NCBI GenBank assembly: GCA_037074765.1 | Contig: JBAMDO010000244.1 | Span: 1 to 64,000 of the forward strand | Length of the DNA stretch: 64,000 nt | Direction of reading: 5' to 3' | Origin: Mansonella perstans | Taxonomy: Eukaryota > Nematoda > Chromadorea > Rhabditida > Onchocercidae | Part shown: positions 40,101 to 51,461 of the stretch, piece by piece | Position numbering within the stretch: position 1 is the first letter of the stretch | Layout: each line of letters begins with the position of its first letter | The notes under the pieces: generated by a model | Database searches by the model: none | The model's input: only the letters and a program-made list of their open reading frames with translations | What the model was told of the DNA's origin: nothing | Program-made: the position numbers and the translations under genes

Positions 40101-40353
40101 AACTTGCACAACAGGTAGCAGTTACACAATTATTATTAATTAACATAAAAATTGATCCTAAAATTTTGAGAACTTTAAAACCGAATATTCAAAAGAACTT
40201 GCATTGATGAACTTATTGTTAAAATATTTTTAAACAATAATGCATTTATGCTACTTTATAAAAAATCGCGATAAATGGTAAATAGGATGAATGATTTTAC
40301 TTGAATTTTTTACTTGAGTTTTGATAATCAAAATAAACTCTATGAATTTGCAT
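37166..40353 (-). CDS. Second TTBK-like protein kinase (about 367 aa, 9 exons plus a candidate first exon)
   Basis: Exons in coding order: 40096-39966, 39876-39814, 39443-39379, 39232-39100, 38954-38788, 38442-38317, 38202-38121, 37852-37755, 37364-37166. The start exon is unsure: an in-frame stop lies just upstream of 40096, and the best phase-matched candidate is 40353-40314 (starts MQIHRVYF). Motifs, numbered with that exon: glycine loop GEGGCG (39-44), lysine K61 (AALKVES), glutamate E76 (LKLEV), HRD (149-151) with KPSN, DFG (173-175; DFGLSRE), then RGTIRY and YDWEEP near the end of the domain. A basic tail follows ([14 protein letters not shown]). Predicted active. It converges on the + strand kinase at 34-36 kb but is far from identical, so any duplication is old. 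Confidence 0.87.
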
Positions 40354-41579
40354 TTTCTTGAAAAAATCTCGAATAAAAGATTGAAATTTTTTTTTTGAAA
40401 TTAGTAACTATCCTAGAAACTGTCTGTAAATATTTTAATAATCATCTTATAGCAATAAATTAAAAATAAGAAGGCAAACTTTGATGTGAATGCTTTTTTG
40501 TCATTTTGATTCTGATACTAGCAGCGATACGATGACACAAGTGACAATATGTATAGAATGCAAGGCTAACAGGAAGAAACCGTAAGCGCACCTAAACTAC
40601 AAAATTAAAATATGAAACAGTAATTGTATCGCACTAGCCTCCTTACATATATACATCTGTATGCAATGATAAAAAAAAATTACCCTAGTTTTTATGAATA
40701 ACAATTACTACATGCATATCACTTAATTATGTTATGTTCCATCTTCAAATATGATGATTTGATTAATTATGTCCCATCAAATATGATGATTTCGATTCAT
40801 CTTGTTGAAACTTTTTATATTTGAAGTAATAAAGATTAATTTAAATTAAATACTATGTGCAAAATTTGCAGTAATAGATTGGTTAAGTATGAAACAATCG
40901 ATGTATCAACTGAATATTGTCAATTTTTGATTTGAGCAATTAATTTTCAATTACGCAAAATTAATTCTATTTTTTAAAGGCAGAAAAGAAGCAAAATACA
41001 TCGAATTTTTTCTTCCGCTATAATAATTTATTAGACTGAAAAAAAAAACAAATGCAAAATAAATAGCGAGTAAAAAATTTTTTGCAAACGACAAGAAAGT
41101 ATGAAAGATGTATTAAAACATGGCCAATTTATTAAAGTATATATTTCAAAATTAAACAAATTTTGACGATACAATGCCGATCTTTATCAAACACAACAAA
41201 TGATAATAGCACTCCGTAATAGTACAATTTCTCAATTAATTTTCATTTTTTAAAATTTAGATGCATAGTATCAGCAATGAACTTCACATCTGTAATAAAT
41301 TTTCTACTGTCACATGTATGTCAAGACGTGATGATGATAAGCGATGATAGTTAGCCGAGAAAGACTTTATTACTACATTAGAAATGAACATTGCTTGTAT
41401 TGAGTATTGTGTGATTCTCATTTAAAGCAATGATTAAAACTACGCAGAGAAATTCAATTTCCTTCTATTACACAAACACGAATTAAAATTAAACTTTATT
41501 TGAACAAAAAAACTAAACAAAAGAATAAAACATGTAAACAAGTTTTCTAGGTACAGATCAAATTTGATTTTAAACACTA
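40354..41579. other. Intergenic between second TTBK-like gene and annexin
   Basis: AT-rich with no repeat array or convincing frame. A short direct repeat, CAAATATGATGATTT, occurs twice at about 40746-40790. Confidence 0.6.
41495..41500 (-). promoter_or_regulatory. Candidate poly(A) signal of the annexin gene
   Basis: AATAAA on the minus strand, about 80 bases after the annexin stop codon. Confidence 0.5.
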
Positions 41580-44500
41580 CTATTGTTCTGAGAGAAGCGA
41601 AATGAGTAACCGAGAGAATTCACCGCGACATGCTTTCTGGACATCGACGCTAAGCGAATGATTGTAGTGCTTGCTATATTCATTGCAAATATTCAACAAA
41701 TCAATCTAAAAATTAAGATTAATTAATTGCCGTCCAGCATTTTTTCTTTTATGAAAAAAAGAAAGAAATTAATTTGAATTTCTTTACAATAAAAATAACA
41801 GAATGCAATGAGGTTATTTCATGAGTATTCCATTTAAATTTTATATCACATTTTAAATTATTACAGTATTTAAAATGTAAAGAAAACAAAAATTTGAAAT
41901 TTCCATTTAGGCTTGATCTGCTAGAGCAGTATGAACTGCTTAAATTTTGAATTGTTAAAAATTTCTCAACTGATGTACTTTGTCAAATCTTTAAAATATT
42001 TCATTGATCGGTTTACTGAAACAAAATTTTAAACAATTCATATTGCTATAATTTCAGCAATGACCAAAATTTAATGAAATTTAAGAAAATGAAAAAAGTT
42101 TTACTTCACTTCTGCTCACAATAATCCTCATGATGGTTTCATAGTCGGGTTTTGAAATGCTCAATGCACTGTGTAATTTTTCCGCAAAGTACCATTGAGT
42201 GTTACGAGATGTCTTTACTAAAAAAAAAAAAAAAAAATCATTAGTTAAATTCAATCTTAATAATTGCTAATTAATGACAGACTTGGCACTGTTACTGCAT
42301 AAAATATCTAAATTATGGAAGTTCTTTATTCTGAAAGTTGCACACTTTTTTATCCTTGAAAATTTTTCACTCACTTATAGCGAGCATCATATTTTTAATG
42401 TCATTCGGAATATTTGCATTATCGATAATTTGTGATTCAACGAGATATCCATTAAATGCACCAAATTTAGCATCTACAATATCAATAACTGTAGCAATAT
42501 GCTTCCAGGAATGACCAATGAAAAGTTTCTCAAATAATGCCAAATCATGGCTTATCCTTTCCACTCCATTCGAATCCTGAAAAGAAACAAAAAACTCTAG
42601 AACTTAAATTTCATAATGAACAGGAACTATCCTTCTTGACTAAAAGCAATAAAATTATTTCATTTCATTCTTCAAAAAAAACGCCTCATACAGTTGTAGA
42701 TAGTAATTTTTGAGGTCAGACTAATTAATAATTCATAAGAATTGCAATCAATAAAGATAGAGGACGAACGATCGCCGTTTCTTTATACAAATTTTGTAAA
42801 TTTTATGAAAGAACGTTTAATCAACATTTGAAAGTTTGATAAATTATTAAATAAGTATTTGAAATAAGTTACTTACAATTGCTTGTTTGCAATACAGTTA
42901 TTAATTAGCAATTAGTAATTGTAGTGCAAATGACAGCAATAAAATTTCTCACGAAATGCTCGTCTAATTTGCACTATTTTATCAGCCTGAGGCTCATTTA
43001 AGACATTGATAAATATGTTTTGAAACGAATTTATTCTTCAATAATGTTTACACCCAACAATCACCTTCAGGATAAGATCCACATGTTCTTCTACTAACAC
43101 TTCAGTCTCATCAAATTGCTCATTACGAGGTGAACAGAGCAATAAATGAAGCATTGTACCAAATGTTCCTCTTACCTGGAAAAATCTCAGATAAATTATC
43201 TAATATGAAGTAGATACGATATTGAATGATCAGCGAAGAAGTTTAACAAATCGATGTCGCAATTATGCTTGTGTCAATCTAGTGAAAATATTTACCTTAC
43301 GAAATACATCTTTTTCGAGAATTTTGCAAAATATTGCACGATATGCATTCTTTATCGCCTTCATTTGCTGTTAGTTGAAAAAAAAGCAAAATGAACTTTT
43401 TTTTTTGAAACAGTTTGAAAAACGAGAGAAGTAAAAGTTTCCTAAAACCTGGATGGATCCTGAAGTAAATTGAAAGATCTTAATAAGTCCAAGAAATCCT
43501 GACTGGTATGAAAAAGTATTTGAAGTTTTTTCGAGAATACTTGCTTTGATAGTCATGAATTTCCAAAGAAATCCCAATTTATTCTTATACAAACTATTTT
43601 TTAATAAACTTGCAAGCAACAACCGTTGTTGTTCGTGTACAGGCAATTTCTATTGCAATATCACGATCCGATTGTTTCTAAAATTTAAAAATTATGTAAT
43701 TCTGAGTGAAATCTGAAAAATTTTTTTTTCTTGTTGTAAAGGATAAAAATTAGAGAAATCTTTAGCTAGAGAAACAAGTTGATAAAACTATGTGATTCAT
43801 TCTTTCCATACGCAAAGTGATTGATGTAGTAAAGTAGCTAAGTAAGCATGAGCAGGAGTATACAAATTTAGAATAGCATCCAGGACGAATCCATCAAATT
43901 CCTCTTTAAAATCATCCATTAACGTCTGAAAATTTGATGGCAAACTTTTTTAATAGTAAACATGATTCGATCAAGCATTAATGCGTTTTTTACCATATCT
44001 ATCTGTTCTGGAACGGCTAATCAATAATGTATAGGCATCAAAATATCTCTACTGGTCTAAGGAAAAAGTGATCAGTCCAAGTGAGTAAATTATTCTGGAA
44101 AATATGGACTAGAAAGTTTAAAAAGTAAATAACTTTACCATTACTAACTATTGTTAACCAATAGATCTCTATGGAATTGCTGTTCTAAAACGATTAAACT
44201 ACATATGCCTAAATTATTTAACCAACTTACAATGATAGTAATTAGTGTGAGCTAATAAAAAAAAAGTGTAAGCTAGTAATGAGCTATTAAAGATGGTAAA
44301 GTAAGAAAAATTTTTATGAAATTTAAAATTTTAATTAAAATGAGCAGGAGTAAAAAACATACCCTGAAATTTAGATATTCATATGTATGTATAATTCGTT
44401 GTCGTTGAAAATTATTATGACCCACAGTTATTTCAATAATTGTTTTCTCGTTGGTATCTATTACATAAAGTTTTGTTTTCCCTTTCGTTTCCGTTTGTTT

Positions 44501-45946
44501 CTTTTGGATCAGAATTACGATAGTAAATTAATTATATCGATTAATTTAAAAATTAGACTAGCATTATTATGAGATTACCATTATTACGGCTCCTAAGCAA
44601 ATAGTTTAGAATGAAAATCGTATAGTTTTTCTTTTTTTTTTTTGAATAATTTTGTCATAATATAAGTTTGAGAGAACAGTTAAAATGATACCAAGACCAT
44701 TTAAGGCTTGTCGAAGTTTTTCACTTAATTTTACTGGATCGAAATTTTTCTCTAATGGACCAATTACAGTTCCATGAATATTTTTATCCTGAAAAATTAT
44801 CAAGTTATTATTAATGTGAGTTCTTCAAAAATTCATTTTAAAATTTTTTATTAAACAAAAAGGGCAAAAAAAACTTATTGATTAGTTCTCGCGGAAATGA
44901 TAAAAAAAATTACCAATTTTTTAAAAAAAATTTTAAAAAAAAGTATGCGAACTTTTGGCTTTTCCTGAGTGGTTTTTCTCCGAATTAATATATTAATTTA
45001 TTTAGAATATTGTACAAAGGCAAATTCTTTGCTTTTTACAGATGACATTTATGTTTTTCTAAGTTTATTCTAATTAATTTTTTTTGCAAGGAAATGTGTG
45101 GTTTCAAAATTTTCAACATACTTTGTTTAGATTCATTTGATATATCAGTGGTATAAGCAACCGTTTTTTACTGTCATTGGTCATTTCTTCATCATTATCA
45201 GCGTCATTATCATCTTTACCATCATCATTGTTATCATCATCATTACCATCATCTCTACCATTGTCATTGCGAACATTTTTACCACCATCATTACCACCAT
45301 TATTATCGTTGTCATTATCATCATCTTTATCATCATCATTGCCATCATCTTTACCACCGTCATTGTCATCATTATTATTATCACCTTTCCCATCGTCATA
45401 ATCATTATCATTATCATTGTCATTACCATCATCTTTGCCATCATCATTACCGTCATCTTTACCGCCGTCATTGTCATCATTATTATTATCACCTTTCCCA
45501 TCGTCATTATTATCATCATTATCATTGTCATTACCATCATCTTTACCATTATCATTATCATCATCTTTATTCTCGTCATCATCATCATTACTACATTTGC
45601 TTTTTTCTGTTTCCCCATCAATTATTTTATCATTCGTCTCCGTATTATAATTATCAGGTAAGTTTGGAATGCCCTCTCCTACGGGGAATTTTGTCACCTT
45701 TACCTGAAATTTGAATGCTTAAGAGATTAAAGATTGAATGCTAATGAAATCATTAAAGAGAGCTGTAGTAGATTAGAAAAATATTTAAAAGCTATAAGAA
45801 AGATGAATTTCTAAAATCATTGATTAATTTTTCGAACTATTGCCATTACATTATCAGTAATTATTTTGAGGAATTCTAACATCATCTATGTTTTCATTAT
45901 CCGTTAACCATGAGCTGGACGATGATGATGATGATGTATAGAACAT
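41580..45946 (-). CDS. Annexin with an Asp-rich N-terminal tract (about 543 aa, 11 exons)
   Basis: Exons: 45946-45881, 45703-45122, 44788-44692, 44457-44363, 43925-43812, 43677-43624, 43367-43296, 43175-43065, 42576-42375, 42217-42105, 41705-41580. Residues 1-216 are not annexin: a Ser-rich start, then a long Asp/Asn/Gly/Lys tract coded by GAT/AAT-type triplets (about 57-190). The core of about 327 residues has four annexin repeats, recognisable from GTVIGP and FDPVKLSEKLRQAL (repeat 1), CTRTTTQMKAIKNAY (2), FEKLFIGHSWKHI (3) and SRNTQWYFAEKL with IMRIIVSRSEIDLLNI (4). Annexins bind membranes through Ca2+ loops of the form GxGT. Here those sites read GLDT, SLCKQS, FIGHSW and SISKPD, so all four look lost. 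The exon at 45946 is open back to an acceptor at 45980, so the N-terminus may extend. Confidence 0.88.
45189..45600 (-). repeat. In-frame GAT/AAT-type coding repeat in the annexin gene
   Basis: A triplet-based array with a longer unit (roughly GDNNNDDNDGGKDDGNDDGK at protein level) repeated imperfectly at least twice. It stays in frame with the annexin exon and has no stop on the coding strand. The long open frames on the opposite strand and in the other minus frame are shadows of it. Confidence 0.85.
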
Positions 45947-45979
45947 TTGGCTGTTTGAACTTGCGTTGCTGCCACTCTG

Positions 45980-47732
45980 CTGATAACAATAATGATAATT
46001 GATATTGTTTTATAATTAGTTGAAATTCATAAAGTAATTAAAATTCATTCATGAAAGCATATTTATTACAAGATTGAAAATATGTGCATTACTCCTTTGA
46101 TAGTGCTAAAATTTTATGGTACAATTAATTCATGAAAAAAACAGAACTAAATTTGCGCAGAGAAAAGAAAAAAGGGTAAAATAAAGTTGAGTAAAATTTT
46201 ACAGAAAAGATGGAAAAAAGTGTTATGAATTTGAAATTGAACAAAATGCAAATATATTTCATAATTTTTGTTAAAAAAAATTATTCAACAACTTTTTGAA
46301 TTTGCAATAGTTATTGTGATAGTTATAAATAAGGATATATTAATGCGAAAACTTTCTTTTTTTTCCGTTGGTTTTTGTTAATTGAAATAAATAGCCTGTT
46401 TCGCTTAAGCTTATCATCTTTGTATATTCTATACTGTTTCCTCTTTTATTCATTTATATAGTAAAGCCACAAGAGAGCGCTTGGCTACAAAAGTAATTGT
46501 TATTTTAGAAATTACTGAAATAAATTTTTGTTGTGGACAGTGAATATTTTTATTGGAATGAGTTAATATTTCTATACCGCACTAAATGATAGTCTAATTA
46601 TTCATGGCAATTTCCCTCGATGTTATACCAAGTGCTATCATTTTTCTATATTCTGTTATTCGTGGCAATTTTATTCTCAGAATTACCTTAGTGCTCTCAT
46701 TTAAATAAATGTTTTTTTCTATATATGGAGTTTTGATTAAAAATCAACATAAAAGTTTAACGCATCAAACGTAAGATGATATGAGATATAAGAAAAAAAA
46801 ATTTCCAAATAAGTACGGAGAATGAACTAATAAAAAGTAAAGTGATTTCAATGAATTGAAAAGTAAGTTACCTTCAATTAATTTGAAAGAAGTTATTTTC
46901 TAAGACAACAACTTAATATGTTATCCTCTAAGAGAACTACTTCTCGTCACATAAATCTTCCAGAAATTAATTAAGCAAAGAGCTTTTTAAAAGGCATTTG
47001 CGTGTTCAAATCAACAAAGTTTTTATGAATGAATCCGCTCATGTCACTAATCGGAAGAAAAATTTTCATAAAACTTATTATTTTCGAAACGGAGTTTATT
47101 TTTTAGGACATTTGAATTTGAGGGATTTTATCAGCAGAAATTTAATTGATTACTTCTACAACTGAAATCTTCTACAACGGATAATCCTTTTTTCAGTTGG
47201 CGACTTCGAATTATAAAAAACTCCAGGTTTTCCATTTAAAAAAAAAAAAAAAAAACATTCAGCAACCACTTGAGATAAAACGCAAAACTCTATAACAAAT
47301 GTAGAAAATTTACTAATATCGACATAATATAATATAACATTAAAGAAATCAATCTTAGCAGGATCACAGTTCAAAATTATCAGGTAATGAAATGACCTCT
47401 TGCAGTGCGTTGCATCGTAATTGCCAAAAGAAATGCTAAAATTCAAATGAATTAATCTTTGCAAGATTCAACCTTTTTTTAAACGAGTTTTATTTGAATG
47501 CAGAAATAATTTAATCTGAGAGTCGTCTTCAGGATCGCTGAAAACATCAGTCAGTATCATTCAAAATCATCAAGGAATTTACTGGGATATTATCAAGGTA
47601 TTAATTCTCGTATCATCAAGAGTTCGCCTTTGTGCATTAAAATATCATTCAAACGTTATCAGGAAGATTGCTTACGCAATCCCTTTGACAATTCACTTTT
47701 AGGAGATTTGATCTATCAAACAACGGTAAAGT
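45980..47732. other. Interval between annexin and MFS genes
   Basis: Mostly AT-rich. Two minus-strand islands look exon-like: about 47436-47399 (ISFGNYDATHCK, after a GAATTTTAG acceptor and before a GTCATT donor) and about 47237 onward (ATG frame MENLEFFIIRSRQLKKGL). They could be upstream exons of the annexin gene or 3'UTR of the transporter. Neither is firm. Confidence 0.45.
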
Positions 47733-50700
47733 TCAAAACTCTTTTCCTCGTTCAAAATGTATCTCGTGGAATATTAATTCATGACGTAAATTTAAAATTG
47801 TACCAATAAAAGCTATGACTGCTGTTGTAATGAAGGAGAACGTATATCCAACAAGTGTTAAAACATACTCACAACCGACTGCTAATAATATTGCGCTCAA
47901 TGTCTGCAACAATTAATTTCCTGATATTTTTATTAAATTTAAAAAACTGTTCAAATTTTCAAAAGATTTGATTGAGTAATAAAAAAACATACGGTGGAAA
48001 GGATTAAACATCCATAATTAGCCGATTTGTGACGAGATCCGAAACACTTAACGGATGCTATTATAAAAAGAGCGTGAGTAGCTGCTAGAGTTATAAACAT
48101 AAGATTCATCTGAAAACTGATTGGTCTTTTAGCTTAAGATCAAAAAGATAAAGATATCGCAAAAGCTAAATTTTTAAAGTATGAAAAAAAAATATCTTTG
48201 GATATTCATATATAATGAAGAAAAAGGTACAAAGCATTTGAAAAAGTTGAGTTTACTGCCGTTATCATACAAAGACTAATTCACTTACCCAGATAAAATA
48301 GATCCATTTTCCACCAGCAGGAGTAAGTGGCATTGTTAGCAATAATATGGTAGCCAGAAAAGTAGCAGATGACAAAGATACCTTAAAAAAAAAAAAAAAA
48401 GGAAAAAATCCTTCTTGGATGTAAACATTCAATTCTTATGGCATAAAAACCTATAAAGATTTAATAGATATTTGACAAGGTTGTCAGATACGTGCTTAAG
48501 AAAACAATTTTTACAATATAAAAACAAAATTCATATATTTCTAAATAAATTTAATTTTTTTCTTTACCATAAATGAAATAAGGAAACCTGAAAGCTGGTA
48601 TGATCAGCAAGCATACCCCATCCTATACGAGCAAAAGCATTACATATTGAAGCTATGCTAAATGCATAAGCTATAAACATATCATCATCAATAAATGTTT
48701 CCCCGAATGCCTACAAATAAAATTTATCCTTTGAATTCAAAAATTTAAATTAATTGGAAATAAAGAAGAAAGAAAGATAACATTTGTCGGTATAAGCCAT
48801 AAAAAGCGATGTTTTAAGAAATATAAAATGCTTGATTATTTATAGGCAAAAAATTAAGCAATATCCTTAACAAAATGTTATCAAAATGCTTTCAAGGTTG
48901 CAATTCATTTTTATGAATTTAATTAGTGCACAAAAATAAAGAAATAATTAACCTTGTAAAGATTGTAAAACATATTTCCATAAAACGAGCAACAAAAGAG
49001 AGCAAAAAAAAGCCAATAAAAGGTCGAGCTTTTCAACATTTGCATTGGACTTAATGATATCTGTTCCTGCGATAAATTTATCACTTCTTCTTTCAACGAT
49101 TCCTAGATAGTTTCACTTTTTAAAAAGAATTAAATGTCAAAGGTGCTTAAATTATCACTTTCAGGTCATATTTTCTTATTCTCCCACTTTGGCATATTTG
49201 GATTATCAAAAAGCGTGATTTTAAATGGAAAACTTTAACTATACGTTTATAGATTCCTGACTGAATGTTCGCAATTTTAAATATGCATATTGATTTTTCC
49301 CACGAAAAAATGCAGTATGTTTGCTTTTGAAAACATCAAACCAGTTCCACATTGAAATCTGCATTTGGAGTGCTTTCGATTGTTCATTCTAAAAAAATTA
49401 TCCGGAATTATTAAATTTTCAATATATTTTATACAAATATCATATTATCAGTGTAATTTTTCTTTTCTTGCAAATAGTTTAATGTCGACATTTAAACATG
49501 AATATATTAATTTTTGTATTTCAAACTAACTACATCAACAGGATAACAAATAACAATTAGACCAATGGCTTGCATAATTCCATAGACGAATGCAAAAGTA
49601 TAAAATATTGATGGTACTTGAGCAATGACATCTTTATCTGTGAAATAGCTGAAATAATTGAATGTGTAAAAAATTTTGATTTTCGATCATGGTTAAAATA
49701 ACGAGGAAGATAAATAAAATTTGAAAAAATCCCATCCAAGTAAAAAATTTCATCCAGAAATGTCATGGATTGATTTTCATAAACTTACTTAAACACAGTC
49801 GGTTTGTGATTTAAGGGATTGAGATAGATAGTTTGAAGTGGAGCGAATATAGATGAACTGATACCAAAACTAGCTGCTACAATTCCACTAACAAATCCGA
49901 CATGTTTCGGAGCCCACTAAAAATAATTACTCTTTTAACTAGAGCGCTATCTTAGATTATCAATTAAATTTAAAAAATATCGCGATGATTGCTGCCAAAA
50001 AAATTTGTCTCAAGCATTACAGATAGCCAAGATCCTGCACAGATAATACATTATGAATACCATTCAACGATTGCACAGTATATATAATTAATTCTTAATT
50101 GTGTTATTGAGTATCAGTTATATTACAGTAAATAACACAATTTTTCCAGAAACCACGGAAATGTCAGTTTTAACATGATATTCTATTCATAAAATTGCAT
50201 CTTTCATCTAAAAGACTATCTACTGATGCAAATGAAATTCTGGATATTCAAATACTAAATGAATGGAAGTGATACTTGCATTGATGACACATGAAATGGT
50301 AAGAACATAAGCTATTCCTTGTCCAAATCCAAACATTACCCCATATGTCACCAGAAATGTCACAAATGATCTTCTGATCGTCCAGTAGGACAAAAAAACA
50401 CCCGTACTGAAATTTTTGTTTTAGAATGATAGAACTTATCCTTTTATAAAAGTCTGGAAAAAGCCAGAAAATTCATTCAATATGGTACTTTTGTGATGAA
50501 TTCCACTTCATCTTTCCTTTTTCTTTTATTTTCACCGTTGTTTAAATATGAAAGACTCACGTCATGATAGCGCACCCCAATGACGTCGAAAGTCTCAAGC
50601 CAAATTTAGCTTCTATGCAACCGCCAATAATCATTGCAAAAGGGAAACAACCTGAAATAAGAAAATCTATTATCAATTAAATTCTATTTCAGCACAACTA

Positions 50701-51204
50701 ACAGCGAAATATCAGACTATAGAGATAAAGTAAAATCATCGAAATTAATATGAAATTTTCCTTTCGACTCAATTTTCCTTATCTGAATCATGATAACTTT
50801 ATTTCTGTAAGAAATTCTTCGAGATCCTACAGAATTTGCTAACCTTCTTGAAAGAACTTACCCTGAAAAGTAGGTATCCAAACCAACATTTCGGGACTAA
50901 TTGTCGAATCGGTATTGTTATGCATATATGATGCCATATATGGTAGCATATTTCCTGAAGTTCAAAAATCAGTATTCATAATTAAAAGGGGTGTTTTCAT
51001 TGCATACAGTAAGTAATAACATCAAACATGAACTATTTGATGTTAAATAGATAAAGAAGAAATGGGAAACTTACCGAAAGTATGATAAGTTCCTAAAGAT
51101 AAATGTATCAGTCCAGCACCAAAAATTACAATCGCCAAACGCGTTAACGGGCTAAACCTGAGAAGAAACACGGCTACTGGATCTTTTAAATTAGGCTCAT
51201 GCAT
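47733..51204 (-). CDS. Major facilitator superfamily transporter (493 aa, 12 exons)
   Basis: Exons: 51204-51075, 50954-50862, 50651-50561, 50406-50280, 49916-49789, 49648-49534, 49388-49245, 49102-48953, 48710-48588, 48381-48289, 48109-47993, 47903-47733, all in phase. The product is very hydrophobic, with about 12 membrane segments in two halves and a hydrophilic central loop in exons 7-8. Features that point to the oxalate/formate-antiporter or monocarboxylate-like MFS branch: an N-terminal helix IVIFGAGLIHLSLGTY, the loop IGGCIEAKFGLRLS after TM2, GFGQGIAY, CVINWAPKHVGFVSGIVAASFG around TM4-5 and FARIGWGMLADHTSF in the second half. It likely moves a small organic anion across a membrane; the substrate cannot be read from sequence. 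Intron 4 uses a GC donor (AAT|GCAAGT), because the nearby GT would break the NWAPK frame. Confidence 0.87.
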
Positions 51205-51238
51205 TTGCTTAAATCACAGTTCTACAATCTGAAATTAT
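51205..51238 (-). promoter_or_regulatory. Probable trans-splice acceptor of the MFS gene
   Basis: On the minus strand TAATAATTTCAG ends 24 bases before the ATG. A short leader after a TTTCAG site fits spliced-leader addition in nematodes, though a cis-spliced 5'UTR cannot be excluded. Confidence 0.5.
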
Positions 51239-51390
51239 TATAATTTGTTTATTTGGATCACTGCTATCATTACAAAATCTACAAAATCTTATCTTGAAAT
51301 ATTTTATAGCTTCATCATAAGGTAGTAAAATAAAAGTGATGCTGTCAAAATAAATTTATGATGATGGTAATATGCCAATGATAACAATGA

Positions 51391-51458
<68 letters not shown>
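51391..51458 (-). repeat. (AAT)n trinucleotide microsatellite
   Basis: About 22 uninterrupted AAT units, some 190 bp upstream of the MFS start codon, in the likely promoter region. Confidence 0.92.

Positions 51459-51461
<3 letters not shown>

Noticed and set aside
45137..45661. Plus-strand frame of 174 codons opposite the annexin N-terminus
   Set aside because: It is the complement of the GAT/AAT coding repeat and gives only Ile/Val/Thr runs. The minus-strand exon continues in phase into annexin.
47156..47464. Minus-strand frame of 102 codons between annexin and MFS
   Set aside because: It crosses a poly(T) run, begins at TTG and has no motif. Two smaller exon-like islands inside it use different frames.
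41580..51204. Operon of annexin and MFS genes
   Set aside because: They share a strand, but the gap of about 1.8 kb is longer than is typical for nematode operons, and no SL2-type intergenic signal was recognised.
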